From NCBI GenBank assembly GCA_018435605.1, contig JAHDNF010000011.1, forward strand, positions 1-64,000: a stretch of DNA of 64,000 nt. The letters run 5' to 3'. This document shows, in pieces, positions 34,906 to 44,190 of this stretch (the stretch's first letter is position 1; each line of letters begins with the position of its first letter). Made by a program: the position numbers and the translations under genes. The stretch is from a bacterium (GTDB lineage Bacteria; Auribacterota; Auribacteria; Auribacterales; Auribacteraceae). The notes below the pieces were generated by a model. It did not search any database. It was not told where the DNA came from and saw nothing but the letters and a program-made list of their open reading frames with translations.

Positions 34906-36741
34906 TTATTGTTTAATGATAATCTTATACATACGCTGATTAACATCGTTTGACGCCGGATCCGGTATATCGCCCGTTCCTGTAAGATCGCCGTTTTCAT
35001 TGAGTCCGGTATCTGTGAACATATGCAACCCGGGCAAGTCCGGGTTGTCGCCGTGTATATCATCCATATAGACTATAAAATCCTCATCGAAAAAATGTTT
35101 AGTCATAATTGTGTAAGTGCGTCCGGAGCGGGCTGTCCACATAAGGCAGACCTGCCCGTTATTCATAACGATATCGAAATAAAATTTTGAGTTCGTATCA
35201 AGCGGGTCGGTACCGGCGATAATCTCAAAAAGATCGTTTTGCCCATCGCCGTCGGTATCTGCTAAAAACGGATTGGTACCAAACTTATATTCCTCAATAT
35301 TGGGCAATCCGTCGTTGTCAGGGTCAAACCACGAGTCGTCTTCATAAGGGTTACTGCCGTACAAAGTTTCCCAGTAATCCGGCATACCGTCGCCGTCGGT
35401 ATCGGTTACAAGGATATGCAGGATGCCGGATTGAAGGCTGTAATGCGGGCTTTGCGATGTGTCCGCCATAGCATGCCATATATTTGCAGAATCTATCAGG
35501 TCATAGTTGGCGGACACTGCCTGAACAGTACCGGCAAAGTTGATTGTTTCTATATGTATACTGTATAACAGGCTTGCTCTGTGCAGATCATAAGTTATAT
35601 CGGCAACAAGCGGGTTCCTGCCGCTGAGTATTTCCATGCTGTCCGACATACCGTCGCCGTCGGTATCTGGGTTTAACGGGTCGGTTCCATAAATAAATTC
35701 CGCTAAGTTAAGCAGGTTATCGCCGTCATAATCTAAAAACCGGTCGTTAATTAAAGGGTTGGTTCCGTAAAAGAATTCCCAGTAGTCCGGCATACCGTCG
35801 CCGTCGGTGTCCGGATTGTTCGGGTCGGTTCCGATGATATATTCCGTAATATTCAGAAGTCCGTCGTTTTCGGGATCGTCGTTTTCGTCAAAGATAAACA
35901 TATTTGTACTGTAGTACGATTCCCACCAGTCGGGCATGCGGTCGGTATCGGAATTGACAAATAGATTTTCAAACCATTTTATAAGCGAGTAATTTAAGCT
36001 GGTTTGGCAGGACATTTTCAAGGTTTCCATAGTGTAAATCAAATCATAATTCATAGATATACCGACACTTGACAGATTAAAACTTTGAAACGAGATAGAA
36101 TAATTTGCGCTTTGGACAGTATCCAGATTATATGTTATATCGGCGACAAGCGGATTCCTGCCGCTGAGTATTTCCAGACTGTCCGACATACCGTCGCCGT
36201 CGGTATCTGGGTTTAACGGGTCGGTTCCGAAAATAAATTCCGCTAAGTTAAGCAGGTTATCGCCGTCATAATCTAAATACTTGTCGTTAATTAACGGATT
36301 GGTTCCGTGAAAGAATTCCCAGTAGTCCGGCATACCGTCGCCGTCGGTGTCCGGATTGTTCGGGTCGGTTCCGATGATATATTCCGTGATATTCAGAAGT
36401 CCATCGTTATCAGGGTCTTCGTTCTCGTCAAAGGCAGACATATTTGTTCCGTAGAACAATTCCCACCAGTCGGGCATGCGGTCGGTATCGGAATTGACAA
36501 ATAAATTTGCATAACATACCGATATTTCGTATGGTTCGGTTTTAAGCGGCACAGGTTTTTCTATTGCCGACACCGATATATAGATATCATAGTTTACAGA
36601 TACACCGATCGACCCGCTGTCTATTGTATTTGATAGCATAGAGTAATTTTCACTTTGGATGATATCGTATGCCGACAAAACCCCAATATATTGAAAAATT
36701 GCTATCATACAGACCGCAAAGCAATATAATTTCTTAACCAT
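34906..36741 (-). CDS. Secreted thrombospondin-type-3-repeat calcium-binding protein with an internal duplication
   Basis: 611 residues. Signal peptide MVKKLYCFAVCMIAIFQYIG. Repeats of D-x-D-x-D-G-x-x-D calcium loops (DTDGDGMPDYWE, DPDNDGLPNIEEY, DTDGDGMSDSLEIL). The coding DNA repeats with a period of 540 bases (180 codons): the stretch around 35587-35970 matches 36127-36510 with only scattered differences. The end is a beta domain closing with MYKIIIKQ. Such proteins are usually surface adhesins or matrix proteins. The gene precedes the one at 33982. Confidence 0.85.
   Translation of the reverse strand: MVKKLYCFAVCMIAIFQYIGVLSAYDIIQSENYSMLSNTIDSGSIGVSVNYDIYISVSAIEKPVPLKTEPYEISVCYANLFVNSDTDRMPDWWELFYGTNMSAFDENEDPDNDGLLNITEYIIGTDPNNPDTDGDGMPDYWEFFHGTNPLINDKYLDYDGDNLLNLAEFIFGTDPLNPDTDGDGMSDSLEILSGRNPLVADITYNLDTVQSANYSISFQSFNLSSVGISMNYDLIYTMETLKMSCQTSLNYSLIKWFENLFVNSDTDRMPDWWESYYSTNMFIFDENDDPENDGLLNITEYIIGTDPNNPDTDGDGMPDYWEFFYGTNPLINDRFLDYDGDNLLNLAEFIYGTDPLNPDTDGDGMSDSMEILSGRNPLVADITYDLHRASLLYSIHIETINFAGTVQAVSANYDLIDSANIWHAMADTSQSPHYSLQSGILHILVTDTDGDGMPDYWETLYGSNPYEDDSWFDPDNDGLPNIEEYKFGTNPFLADTDGDGQNDLFEIIAGTDPLDTNSKFYFDIVMNNGQVCLMWTARSGRTYTIMTKHFFDEDFIVYMDDIHGDNPDLPGLHMFTDTGLNENGDLTGTGDIPDPASNDVNQRMYKIIIKQ
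35587..36510. repeat. 540-base tandem duplication inside the calcium-repeat gene
   Basis: GTCCGACATACCGTCGCCGT occurs at 35641 and 36181, exactly 540 bases apart, and the match continues for about 380 bases on each copy with scattered substitutions. The period is a whole number of codons, so the frame is kept. Confidence 0.85.
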
Positions 36742-37164
36742 GATATATTTCTTTTCAAACGGGCTTCAGTTATTCTTATAAATTGAACATAATAAGAATG
36801 TTAACACACTACTTCGCAGTGGATTTATGTTTTAACTAAATTAGCATTCAGTCTTATTTTTGTCAATATTTTTTTGATCCCTGTAACATCTGTTTTAAAT
36901 AAAATGGTTAGAGGATTGCAATATCGGATATCTTTTGATAAACTTTTTTTGTCACGGAAAATATCCCTGTTACCTAACATTTGCTTTTATCCCCTTTGTA
37001 CGGCGCTCGAACACTATTTTTAAAAATTTTTCCGAAAATCCTGTTTAACTTTTCGTAAAACACGAGATGAAGGGGGTGTTTGATAAGCTAAATTCCGGTT
37101 GAATTTGTAAAAAAACACAACCAGATAATCTAAAAAAAAACACAACAAGGAGTTATGCATAATC
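36742..37164. other. AT-rich divergent promoter region
   Basis: No gene. It serves the divergent calcium-repeat gene (minus) and porin (plus). The AAAAACACAAC sequence occurs twice (about 37110 and 37137) just before the porin ribosome site. I cannot fix a promoter with confidence; a candidate -10 box GATAAT lies at 37124-37129. Confidence 0.3.
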
Positions 37165-38460
37165 ATGAAAAAACTGGCTTATTGCTTGGCTGTATTTCTT
37201 CTTTCGGCTCCGGCGTCGGTACATGCTCAAACAAATGTTTCCGATCTCAAAGAAACTGTTGTCAAGCAATCCGAAATGATCGATATACTGATGGGTAAAG
37301 TTAAATCCCTCGAAGAAAAAAAATATACGACTGCCGTCGCTCTGCCTTCTAATCTTGAGCAGATAGCTCCAAAGGCGCAATGGACGGAAAGAATGAGAAT
37401 CAAAGGGGATTTCCGGTATCGCCACGAACTTATAGACGTTGATGAAAGACGGCACAATACCACGCAGGCCGAGCGCGATAGCCGCGCAACTGTTCGCAAC
37501 CGTCATCGAATCCGCGCGCGTGTGGCGTTGCATGCCGAAATAAACGAAGATATAGATTTCATTTTTCAGCTCGCTACAGGGTCGTCGTCTCCTGCTACTT
37601 CACATCAAACTTTAGACACATTTTTTGAAAGTAAAAACATATATGTCGATTTGGCTTATGTAATCTGGCATCCGGAAGAATTTTTTTCAGTCAATACAAA
37701 AGGGTTTGAAACGTATGCCGGTAAAATGAAGAATCCTTTCTATACGCCTGTTGACTCGGAAATGATATGGGACGGCAGTGTCCGACCTGAAGGTATCGCC
37801 GGAACATATGCGACTAAGATAAACTGCGTAGAGTTATGCGCCACCGCCGGCGGATTCTGGGTTGACGAACAGGAACGCGATGTGGACGTCAATCTATGGG
37901 GTATTCAAGGATATTTCAAAGCGCCTGTAATCCACGAAGGCATAAAGCTGGTCGGCGGTATGACATATTATGATTACGGAGCGATTCAGGATCATCCAGT
38001 ATACACCGCAAGCGGCAACTCAACTTATTCCAAGCCGCTGGATCCGGCTGTGCGCTATCTGCTCGATTACCAGATTCTCGAAGGATTTACGGAACTGCAC
38101 TGGAATATGTTTGAAATGCCGTGGATCGTTTACGGCCAGTTTGTCGCAAATATGGCAACAAAAGATGACGACAACGCATTTCAGTTCGGCGTAAAACTTA
38201 ACAAATGCAAAAAACCGGGGTCATGGGAATTTCAATACTTTTATCGCCGGCTCGAAGCCGATGCAATTGTAGGCGCGTTCACCGAAGGTTGTTTCGGAGC
38301 AGGCATGACGGACAGCAAAGGGAATTGTTTTAAGGCAGGATACCAGCTGTCTAAAAATACGAAACTTTGCTCCGCTTTGTTTTTAAACCGAACAGGGTTG
38401 GAAGATCATCAAGGCAAAAAGTTTACTCTCTTACAGATAGACCTGAACGTCAAATTCTAA
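37165..38460 (+). CDS. Outer-membrane porin-like beta-barrel protein
   Basis: 431 residues. Signal peptide MKKLAYCLAVFLLSAPASVHA. A short coiled coil (VSDLKETVVKQSEMIDILMGKVKSLEEK) at about 26-52 is followed by alternating beta strands (MRIKGDFRYRHELIDV, HRIRARVALHAEINEDIDFIFQL and so on to the end) and a C-terminus ending in DLNVKF: aromatic last residue, as needed for barrel insertion. This is the pattern of the putative-porin family with a periplasmic coiled coil. AAGGAG lies upstream. It sits alone with its own promoter. Confidence 0.85.
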   Translation: MKKLAYCLAVFLLSAPASVHAQTNVSDLKETVVKQSEMIDILMGKVKSLEEKKYTTAVALPSNLEQIAPKAQWTERMRIKGDFRYRHELIDVDERRHNTTQAERDSRATVRNRHRIRARVALHAEINEDIDFIFQLATGSSSPATSHQTLDTFFESKNIYVDLAYVIWHPEEFFSVNTKGFETYAGKMKNPFYTPVDSEMIWDGSVRPEGIAGTYATKINCVELCATAGGFWVDEQERDVDVNLWGIQGYFKAPVIHEGIKLVGGMTYYDYGAIQDHPVYTASGNSTYSKPLDPAVRYLLDYQILEGFTELHWNMFEMPWIVYGQFVANMATKDDDNAFQFGVKLNKCKKPGSWEFQYFYRRLEADAIVGAFTEGCFGAGMTDSKGNCFKAGYQLSKNTKLCSALFLNRTGLEDHQGKKFTLLQIDLNVKF

Positions 38461-38560
38461 GCGGCGGTTCAGTTTTTTGCCATAGATAGACAAATTGAAC
38501 TGCTGTAAAAATTTCGGAGTCTTTTATCAGACAACCGCGCATAACATAAGGAGGTTTTTT

Positions 38561-38887
38561 ATGAGCGCCGATAGCATCGTCGCCAAAGCGTTAAATATAA
38601 ATGATTTGATACATTATCAGGACGGATCTGTGGTAAGCAGGACACTGGTCGATAAACAGAAAGGCACTCTCACTGTTTTCGCCTTCGATGACGGACAGGG
38701 ACTCAGCGAACACACCGCGCCTTTCGACGCTGTCGTGCAGGTAATCCACGGCACAGCGGAAATTACAATAGACGGGCGGAATCATATTGTCAACGAAGGG
38801 GAAATGATTATCATGCCGGCAAATAAACCTCATGCCGTCAAAGCAAAAAGCCGGTTCAAGATGCTACTTATAATGATAAGGGAATAA
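38561..38887 (+). CDS. Small cupin-domain protein
   Basis: 108 residues from ATG 38561, following AAGGAGGTTTTTT. Single cupin_2 barrel: motif 1 region LSEHTAPFDAVVQVIHGTAEITIDG and motif 2 region EGEMIIMPANKPHAVKAKS, with metal-ligand candidates H, E and H. Small single-domain cupins are often sensors or metal-dependent isomerases. Substrate not predictable. An earlier ORF start at 38495 is not supported. Confidence 0.85.
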   Translation: MSADSIVAKALNINDLIHYQDGSVVSRTLVDKQKGTLTVFAFDDGQGLSEHTAPFDAVVQVIHGTAEITIDGRNHIVNEGEMIIMPANKPHAVKAKSRFKMLLIMIRE

Positions 38888-38991
38888 ATCCGAACCATAA
38901 ATCAGAATTGACGAGACAATCATTAGGATTTGCAAGGCGAATCGATACTGCGATGAAGACTGATAGATTTACGGTCGTAAACAGAGGCTGA

Positions 38992-39213
38992 TCAGTGTTT
39001 TACCCATGCGTCAGGAAGTATGCAAGATATTATGAGTAACATCACTCCGAATGCCGAAAAATACGCGCCCAGACCTCCGACAGAATCTGCGTCGGTAAGC
39101 CTTGCGAAAAGAGAGCTTGTTTCCGAAGAAAACGCCAGCCCGATAGGAATACATAAAAGCCCGACCGTAATGATCACAATGCCCAGCATACGTATTTTTT
39201 CCCTCAATCCCAT
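38992..39213 (-). CDS. Two-helix small membrane protein
   Basis: 73 residues with two hydrophobic helices (about 9-29, GIVIITVGLLCIPIGLAF, and about 46-66, GAYFSAFGVMLLIISCILP). A good site, AAAAGGAG, stands six bases before ATG 39213, which makes it probably real. It is not recognised. A long hairpin (39273-39321) separates it from glgB. Confidence 0.6.
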   Translation of the reverse strand: MGLREKIRMLGIVIITVGLLCIPIGLAFSSETSSLFARLTDADSVGGLGAYFSAFGVMLLIISCILPDAWVKH

Positions 39214-39272
39214 GGTATGCTCCTTTTAAAGTTATGTATTTTATGAAATAAAGTTGGGTAAACTGTATAACA

Positions 39273-39321
39273 CATAAGACGAAGTACGCAACATTTATTT
39301 TGCCGCATACTTCGTCTTATG
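39273..39321. terminator. Long perfect hairpin after glgB
   Basis: CATAAGACGAAGTA and TACTTCGTCTTATG form a 14-base perfect stem around a 21-base loop. A T-rich stretch (ATATTTTTATT) on the plus side of the right arm would suit a plus-strand terminator; for glgB transcription, on the minus strand, the U-tract is weak. Confidence 0.5.
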
Positions 39322-39331
39322 TAAGATATTT

Positions 39332-41530
39332 TTATTCCACTTTGAAAACCATCGCAGACAGGGGCGGAATATCTATTTGTATGGAAAATTCCCGCCATTG
39401 CCACGGTAGAGCATCGGCATGCACTCCGTTTTTGTTGCCCATATCGCTTCCGCCGAACTTTTCGGCATCGCTGTTTAGGACTTCTTTATAATACCCGCCG
39501 GTCGGAACGCCAATACGATAACCTTCACGCGGTACCGGCGTAAAATTAAAGACGAACACCAAAAACTTACTGCGGTCTTTGGCATACCTGATAAACGATA
39601 TGACGGAGTTGTCTGTGTCGTGAAAATCAATCCACTCGAATCCGGTGTAGTCGAAATCAACCTCGTACATAGCCGGTTCGGATTTGTACAGGTGCAACAG
39701 CGTGGTAAGATAATGCTTCAATTCCTGATGCAGTTCGTAATCAAGCAGATGCCAATCCAGACTTTGATCCGACTGCCATTCCACCCACTGCCCGAATTCA
39801 CCGCCCATAAACAACAGCTTTTTTCCGGGCTGAGCGAACATATATCCGTATAACAACCGCAGGTTTGCAAACTGTTGCCACATGTCGCCCGGCATCTTGT
39901 TGAGCAATGCCCGTTTACCGTGCACCACCTCGTCATGGGACAAAACAAGAATGAAATTTTCGTGAAAAGCATATATCATGGCAAAGGTCAGCAGGTCATG
40001 ATGATATTTACGGTGAACCGATTCTTTTGAAAAATAAGTGAGAATGTCGTTCATCCAGCCCATATTCCATTTATAAGCAAACCCCAGCCCGCCCAGATAA
40101 GTCGGACGCGACACAGCCGGAAACGACGTGGATTCCTCGGCTATTGTCAAAATACCGGGAAAATATTCGTACAGCACCGTATTTAGATATTTCAGAAAAT
40201 CTATGGCTTCAAGGTTTTCCCTGCCGCCGTAACGGTTGGGTATCCATTCGCCTTCCTCGCGCGAGTAGTCCAGATACAGCATAGATGCCACAGCGTCAAC
40301 GCGCAACCCGTCGATGTGGTACGTGTCCAGCCAAAACAGGGCGTTTGCAAGCAAAAAACAGCGCACTTCCGCCCGTCCGTAATTGAAGATCAGCGTGCCC
40401 CAGTCGCGGTGTTCCCCCTGACGAGGGTCGGAATGCTCATAAAGACAGGTTCCGTCAAACCATGCCAGCCCGTGCCCGTCTTTTGGAAAATGCCCCGGCA
40501 CCCAGTCGATTATTACGCCTATTCCATTGAGATGGCACTCGTTGACAAAATACTTAAAATCTTCCGGCGACCCGTGACGGCTGTTGACCGCGTAGTATCC
40601 GGTTACCTGATACCCCCACGATTGGTCGAACGGATGTTCGGCTACAGGCAACAGCTCGATGTGGGTAAACCCCAATTCCTTAACATGAGGAATCAACTTA
40701 GCCGCCAGTTCGCGGTAGGTCAGCATTCGGTTGTCTTCTTCCGGTATTGTCATCCACGAACCCAGATGCACTTCGTAGACCGACATTGGTTTGTCGTAAG
40801 ACGATATGCTGTCGCGATGGGTTATCCAGTCATGATCGTTCCATACAAAATGGTCTTCGTAAACGATAGACGCGGTTTTAGGGCGTTTTTCCATATAAAA
40901 TGCGTACGGGTCGGTTTTGAGCAGTATTGATCCGTTCTGGGCTTTGATCTCATATTTATAAAGTTCGCCGGTACGCAATTCGGGGATAAATAGTTCCCAT
41001 ACGCCCGACGACCCGCGGTTTCGCATGGCATGTACCCTGCCGTCCCACTGGTTGAAGTTGCCCACAACGCTTACACGTTTGGCGTTGGGAGCCCACACCG
41101 CGAAATAAACCCCGTCCACACCGTTGAGTTTTATTGGATGTGAACCCAGTTTGTCGTAAATGCGGTGATGGTTTCCTTCGTTGAAAAGATGCAAATCGTA
41201 GTCGCTAAGCACAGGATGAAACGTGTATGTATCATGTTTGATCGCAATGCCGTTGCCGTTGTAATCTATCTTGTACTGATACTGAAATACCTGCGAATAA
41301 CCCTCGAAATATTTCTCGAACAAACCGCTGTTATGGATTTTTTCCATAGGTATTTCTTCGTCGCCGCGTTTGATGAGTACTTCCTTGGCATGGGGTTGAA
41401 ATGCCCGTACCACCACTGCCGGACTGCCGTTTACCTCCGTGACGTGGGCGCCCAGCACGGAAAAAGGATCGTGGTGTTCCGAGCGGAGCACCTTGATCAC
41501 ATCATCATTTAAAATACGTTCTTTTTCCAT
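39332..41530 (-). CDS. glgB: 1,4-alpha-glucan branching enzyme
   Basis: 732 residues, full length. N-terminal CBM48/early-set beta domains (about 1-210; NGVDGVYFAVWAPNAKRVSVVGNFNQWDG), a GH13 barrel with nucleophile Asp in DGLRVDAVASMLYLDY, acid/base Glu in TIAEEST and the third acid in LSHDEVVHGK, and an all-beta C-terminal domain. It makes the alpha-1,6 branches in glycogen. It stands alone, without other glg genes. GGAG lies 11 bases before ATG 41530. Confidence 0.96.
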   Translation of the reverse strand: MEKERILNDDVIKVLRSEHHDPFSVLGAHVTEVNGSPAVVVRAFQPHAKEVLIKRGDEEIPMEKIHNSGLFEKYFEGYSQVFQYQYKIDYNGNGIAIKHDTYTFHPVLSDYDLHLFNEGNHHRIYDKLGSHPIKLNGVDGVYFAVWAPNAKRVSVVGNFNQWDGRVHAMRNRGSSGVWELFIPELRTGELYKYEIKAQNGSILLKTDPYAFYMEKRPKTASIVYEDHFVWNDHDWITHRDSISSYDKPMSVYEVHLGSWMTIPEEDNRMLTYRELAAKLIPHVKELGFTHIELLPVAEHPFDQSWGYQVTGYYAVNSRHGSPEDFKYFVNECHLNGIGVIIDWVPGHFPKDGHGLAWFDGTCLYEHSDPRQGEHRDWGTLIFNYGRAEVRCFLLANALFWLDTYHIDGLRVDAVASMLYLDYSREEGEWIPNRYGGRENLEAIDFLKYLNTVLYEYFPGILTIAEESTSFPAVSRPTYLGGLGFAYKWNMGWMNDILTYFSKESVHRKYHHDLLTFAMIYAFHENFILVLSHDEVVHGKRALLNKMPGDMWQQFANLRLLYGYMFAQPGKKLLFMGGEFGQWVEWQSDQSLDWHLLDYELHQELKHYLTTLLHLYKSEPAMYEVDFDYTGFEWIDFHDTDNSVISFIRYAKDRSKFLVFVFNFTPVPREGYRIGVPTGGYYKEVLNSDAEKFGGSDMGNKNGVHADALPWQWREFSIQIDIPPLSAMVFKVE

Positions 41531-41881
41531 GACTATAATAATCTCCTATTTTTCATGTCATTGCTACGTCCGTTTAAAAATGACACATTACCAATATACA
41601 TGATAGTATACCAACAAAGCGCGCGCAAGAAAAAAATGCCGTTATTACAGCCTAAAATACGTCATTTCGTGCGTGCCAGTTTTATATATATTTCATAATC
41701 AACATTATACAATATAATAATATTATTTACATTGTGCCAAAAACTTATGATATAACCTTAAAAATTATCTTGACTGAACCATGCTGTTCATGGTGACATT
41801 TCAAACAGTTGGTAATAACTTTTCGACGAATACATTTTAGATGTTTTTTCATAAACGGTAATTTTTAAAAGAGGATTTTTT
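41531..41881. other. Gap between glgB and the M24 peptidase gene
   Basis: AT-rich, no gene. A 17-base palindrome-like element, ACCATG-CTGTT-CATGGT, lies at 41778-41794 near a TTGACT box (41770-41775). It may be an operator of the downstream gene but no -10 box is obvious. Confidence 0.35.
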
Positions 41882-43033
41882 ATGGACGTATCAAGCCTTT
41901 TTTCGAACGTACAGGCTGACGCGCTTGTTATAATAGCCGATTCGGAACAAAATTCGGACATGTATTATCTGACCGGTTTTTTAGCGCCCGACCCGTTTGT
42001 AGCATTGATAACCCGAACCGAAAAGATAATCATTGTCAGCGATCTTGAATACGAACGGGCGCGCGTAGAGGCCTGCGCAGACCGTGTATTGCGCATGGCG
42101 CAACTGCTTGACCCCGAAAGCCCGCAACGCAAAACCGTACCGGGCACGGTGCGGGCGGTTCTGGAGGTTCTGAGAAAAGAAAACATTTCTAAGGTTTTTG
42201 TGCCCGCATCTTTTCCGGTAATTTACGCGGATTATCTGCGTTCACAGTCTATAGATATTACTTATCCGGAAGGGCGGTTTATCCAACAGAGGGCAATAAA
42301 AAGCGCTACGGAGACAGGTTTTATAGAAACAGCTGTAAGTGATACGGAAATAGTAGTTTACGATACGATAGAACTGATAAGGAAAGCCAGTATTGTTGGA
42401 GACTTACTTTACCTGAACGACTCTGTTCTGACATCGGAAAAACTGAAAAATTTTATCGCCTCACGGCTTTTTGACCGCGGGTATCTGGCGTTAAACACCA
42501 TCATTGCCGCAGGCATACAGTCGTTCGATCCGCATAATCAGGGTAGCGGGCCGCTACCTGCTAACAAACCTATAATTATCGACGTGTTCCCCCGCTCCAT
42601 GACCAACAGGTATTTCGCCGATATGACCAGAACAGTAGTGCGCGGCGTGCCTGACAAACACGTTGAAGCGATGTTCGACGCGGTTCTTTCAGCGCAAACG
42701 AGCGCAATCAAAACCATAAAAGCAGGAGTGCCGGTAGCCGAACCGCACAAAGCGTGTTGCGATGTTTTTGCCCAAAAGGGATTTGCCACAGGCATGATAA
42801 ACGGTTTTATTCAGGGGTTCATTCATTCTACAGGACACGGGGTTGGGCTTGATATCCACGAGGAACCGCGCCTATACACTGGCGATCAAACGCTTGAGGC
42901 AGGTAATGTTGTAACCGTCGAACCCGGACTGTATTACCGCGATTACGGCGGCGTGCGGATCGAAGACTTGATCGTGGTGGAGCACGGCGGATACCGCAAC
43001 CTCAATCATCTGGAAAAAGTTCTCGTCGTGTAA
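41882..43033 (+). CDS. M24-family Xaa-Pro aminopeptidase-like metallopeptidase
   Basis: 383 residues. The N-terminal creatinase-like domain (about 1-150) is followed by the pita-bread fold with the five metal ligands in order: Asp in IIIDVFPR, Asp in FADMTRT, His in IHSTGHGVGLDIHE, Glu in VTVEPGLYY and Glu in GGVRIEDLI. It would remove an N-terminal residue ahead of proline from peptides. ATG 41882 follows a GAGG site. Convergent with the radical SAM gene, with 14 bases between stops. Confidence 0.9.
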   Translation: MDVSSLFSNVQADALVIIADSEQNSDMYYLTGFLAPDPFVALITRTEKIIIVSDLEYERARVEACADRVLRMAQLLDPESPQRKTVPGTVRAVLEVLRKENISKVFVPASFPVIYADYLRSQSIDITYPEGRFIQQRAIKSATETGFIETAVSDTEIVVYDTIELIRKASIVGDLLYLNDSVLTSEKLKNFIASRLFDRGYLALNTIIAAGIQSFDPHNQGSGPLPANKPIIIDVFPRSMTNRYFADMTRTVVRGVPDKHVEAMFDAVLSAQTSAIKTIKAGVPVAEPHKACCDVFAQKGFATGMINGFIQGFIHSTGHGVGLDIHEEPRLYTGDQTLEAGNVVTVEPGLYYRDYGGVRIEDLIVVEHGGYRNLNHLEKVLVV

Positions 43034-43047
43034 AAAAAATCCGCTAC

Positions 43048-44166
43048 CTATGAAAAATTGCATTCTTTACAGCATGGCATAGGGTTGCCTTCAATAAAAG
43101 AAAGGCGCAGTTTTTTTATAGACTGACTGTCCCATATCTGCGCTAAAGATTGCGTCAACATATTGCCCATGATGTTGCCGTCTTGGGAGTTAATAGCACA
43201 GCACGGAGTCGCGTCGCCGTTCGCCATAACAAAAAAACCGCTCCACGGCCAGTAACACCGTTCTGGAAACGAGATGGAAACACCGTGTTTCGCTCCCGCA
43301 TGTTTATAGCGCCTTATAAATTTTTGTTTATCATATTTTTTCGCAGGCATAGGCGATTTGTCAAAAGTGGCGCCGTAGTTTTTGCGGAACGATTTTTTTC
43401 CCTGTATCTGTTGAAATACAATATGATCGAAACCTACCGACCCTGCGAACCTTATGCAATCTTCAATATCCGCGCTGGTATACCCTGTTATGGTAACCCA
43501 AAAAGACAGGACAAGCCGCGGGTTCAAGCGGTCGCGCGTATTTGAAAGAAGTTCTATATTTTTCCGGTAAACGTCAAAATCCGATCCTTTCCGGATATAC
43601 TCGAATTTTTCTTTGTCCGGCGATTCAAGCGATACGGCGCATTCGTACAGCCCGCCGGTTGCCAGCCTGACTGCTGTCTGTTCGTCCAATAAGGTTGCGT
43701 TAGTGCAGGTGATGGGCGCAATACCCTTGTTCGCGGCGTACCTGATCATATCGAAAACCTCAGGGTTTAAAAGAGGCTCGCCGTTACCCTGAATCGTACA
43801 GAACAACACGGACGGCAGTTTGTCCAATATTTGCAAAAATTGGTCGAAAGACATATCTTGCGGACTGTGTGAAGGGTCGTTGCGGACGCACATTCTGCAA
43901 CGCAAATTGCACCGCGACGTAGGCTCTATCTGTATATATAACGGATCGGGCGCGTTTTCCGATCTGCCGGACAGCAGAGCGAACCGCCCTATATTCAAAA
44001 TATCTCTGGCAAACCGATGCAAACCAAGTATACGCAGACGGCGCACAAGCAGTAAAACGTACATAACCCGTCTTCGCCGAAGAAACTTCATCCACCGGCA
44101 ATACATTGCGTAAAAAAAACCTTTGCCGGCGGCCTGCTTGTGAAATTCAGATATCTTTGAAACCAT
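43048..44166 (-). CDS. Radical SAM protein with SPASM-type C-terminal cluster
   Basis: 372 residues. CX3CX2C site in CNLRCRMC near residue 85, an AdoMet-domain GNGEPLLNPE motif and a SPASM-like C-terminus (CYWPWSGFFVMANGDATPCC, CCKECNFS). This arrangement is that of radical SAM enzymes of peptide or anaerobic sulfatase maturation and of related lipid and sugar modifiers. The N-terminal 75 residues are basic and could contact a membrane. No peptide substrate gene is visible nearby, so the substrate is open. The next gene downstream on the strand is the M24 enzyme, convergent. Confidence 0.85.
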   Translation of the reverse strand: MVSKISEFHKQAAGKGFFYAMYCRWMKFLRRRRVMYVLLLVRRLRILGLHRFARDILNIGRFALLSGRSENAPDPLYIQIEPTSRCNLRCRMCVRNDPSHSPQDMSFDQFLQILDKLPSVLFCTIQGNGEPLLNPEVFDMIRYAANKGIAPITCTNATLLDEQTAVRLATGGLYECAVSLESPDKEKFEYIRKGSDFDVYRKNIELLSNTRDRLNPRLVLSFWVTITGYTSADIEDCIRFAGSVGFDHIVFQQIQGKKSFRKNYGATFDKSPMPAKKYDKQKFIRRYKHAGAKHGVSISFPERCYWPWSGFFVMANGDATPCCAINSQDGNIMGNMLTQSLAQIWDSQSIKKLRLSFIEGNPMPCCKECNFS

Positions 44167-44190
44167 GACCTCGTCTTAACAAACCGCGGG

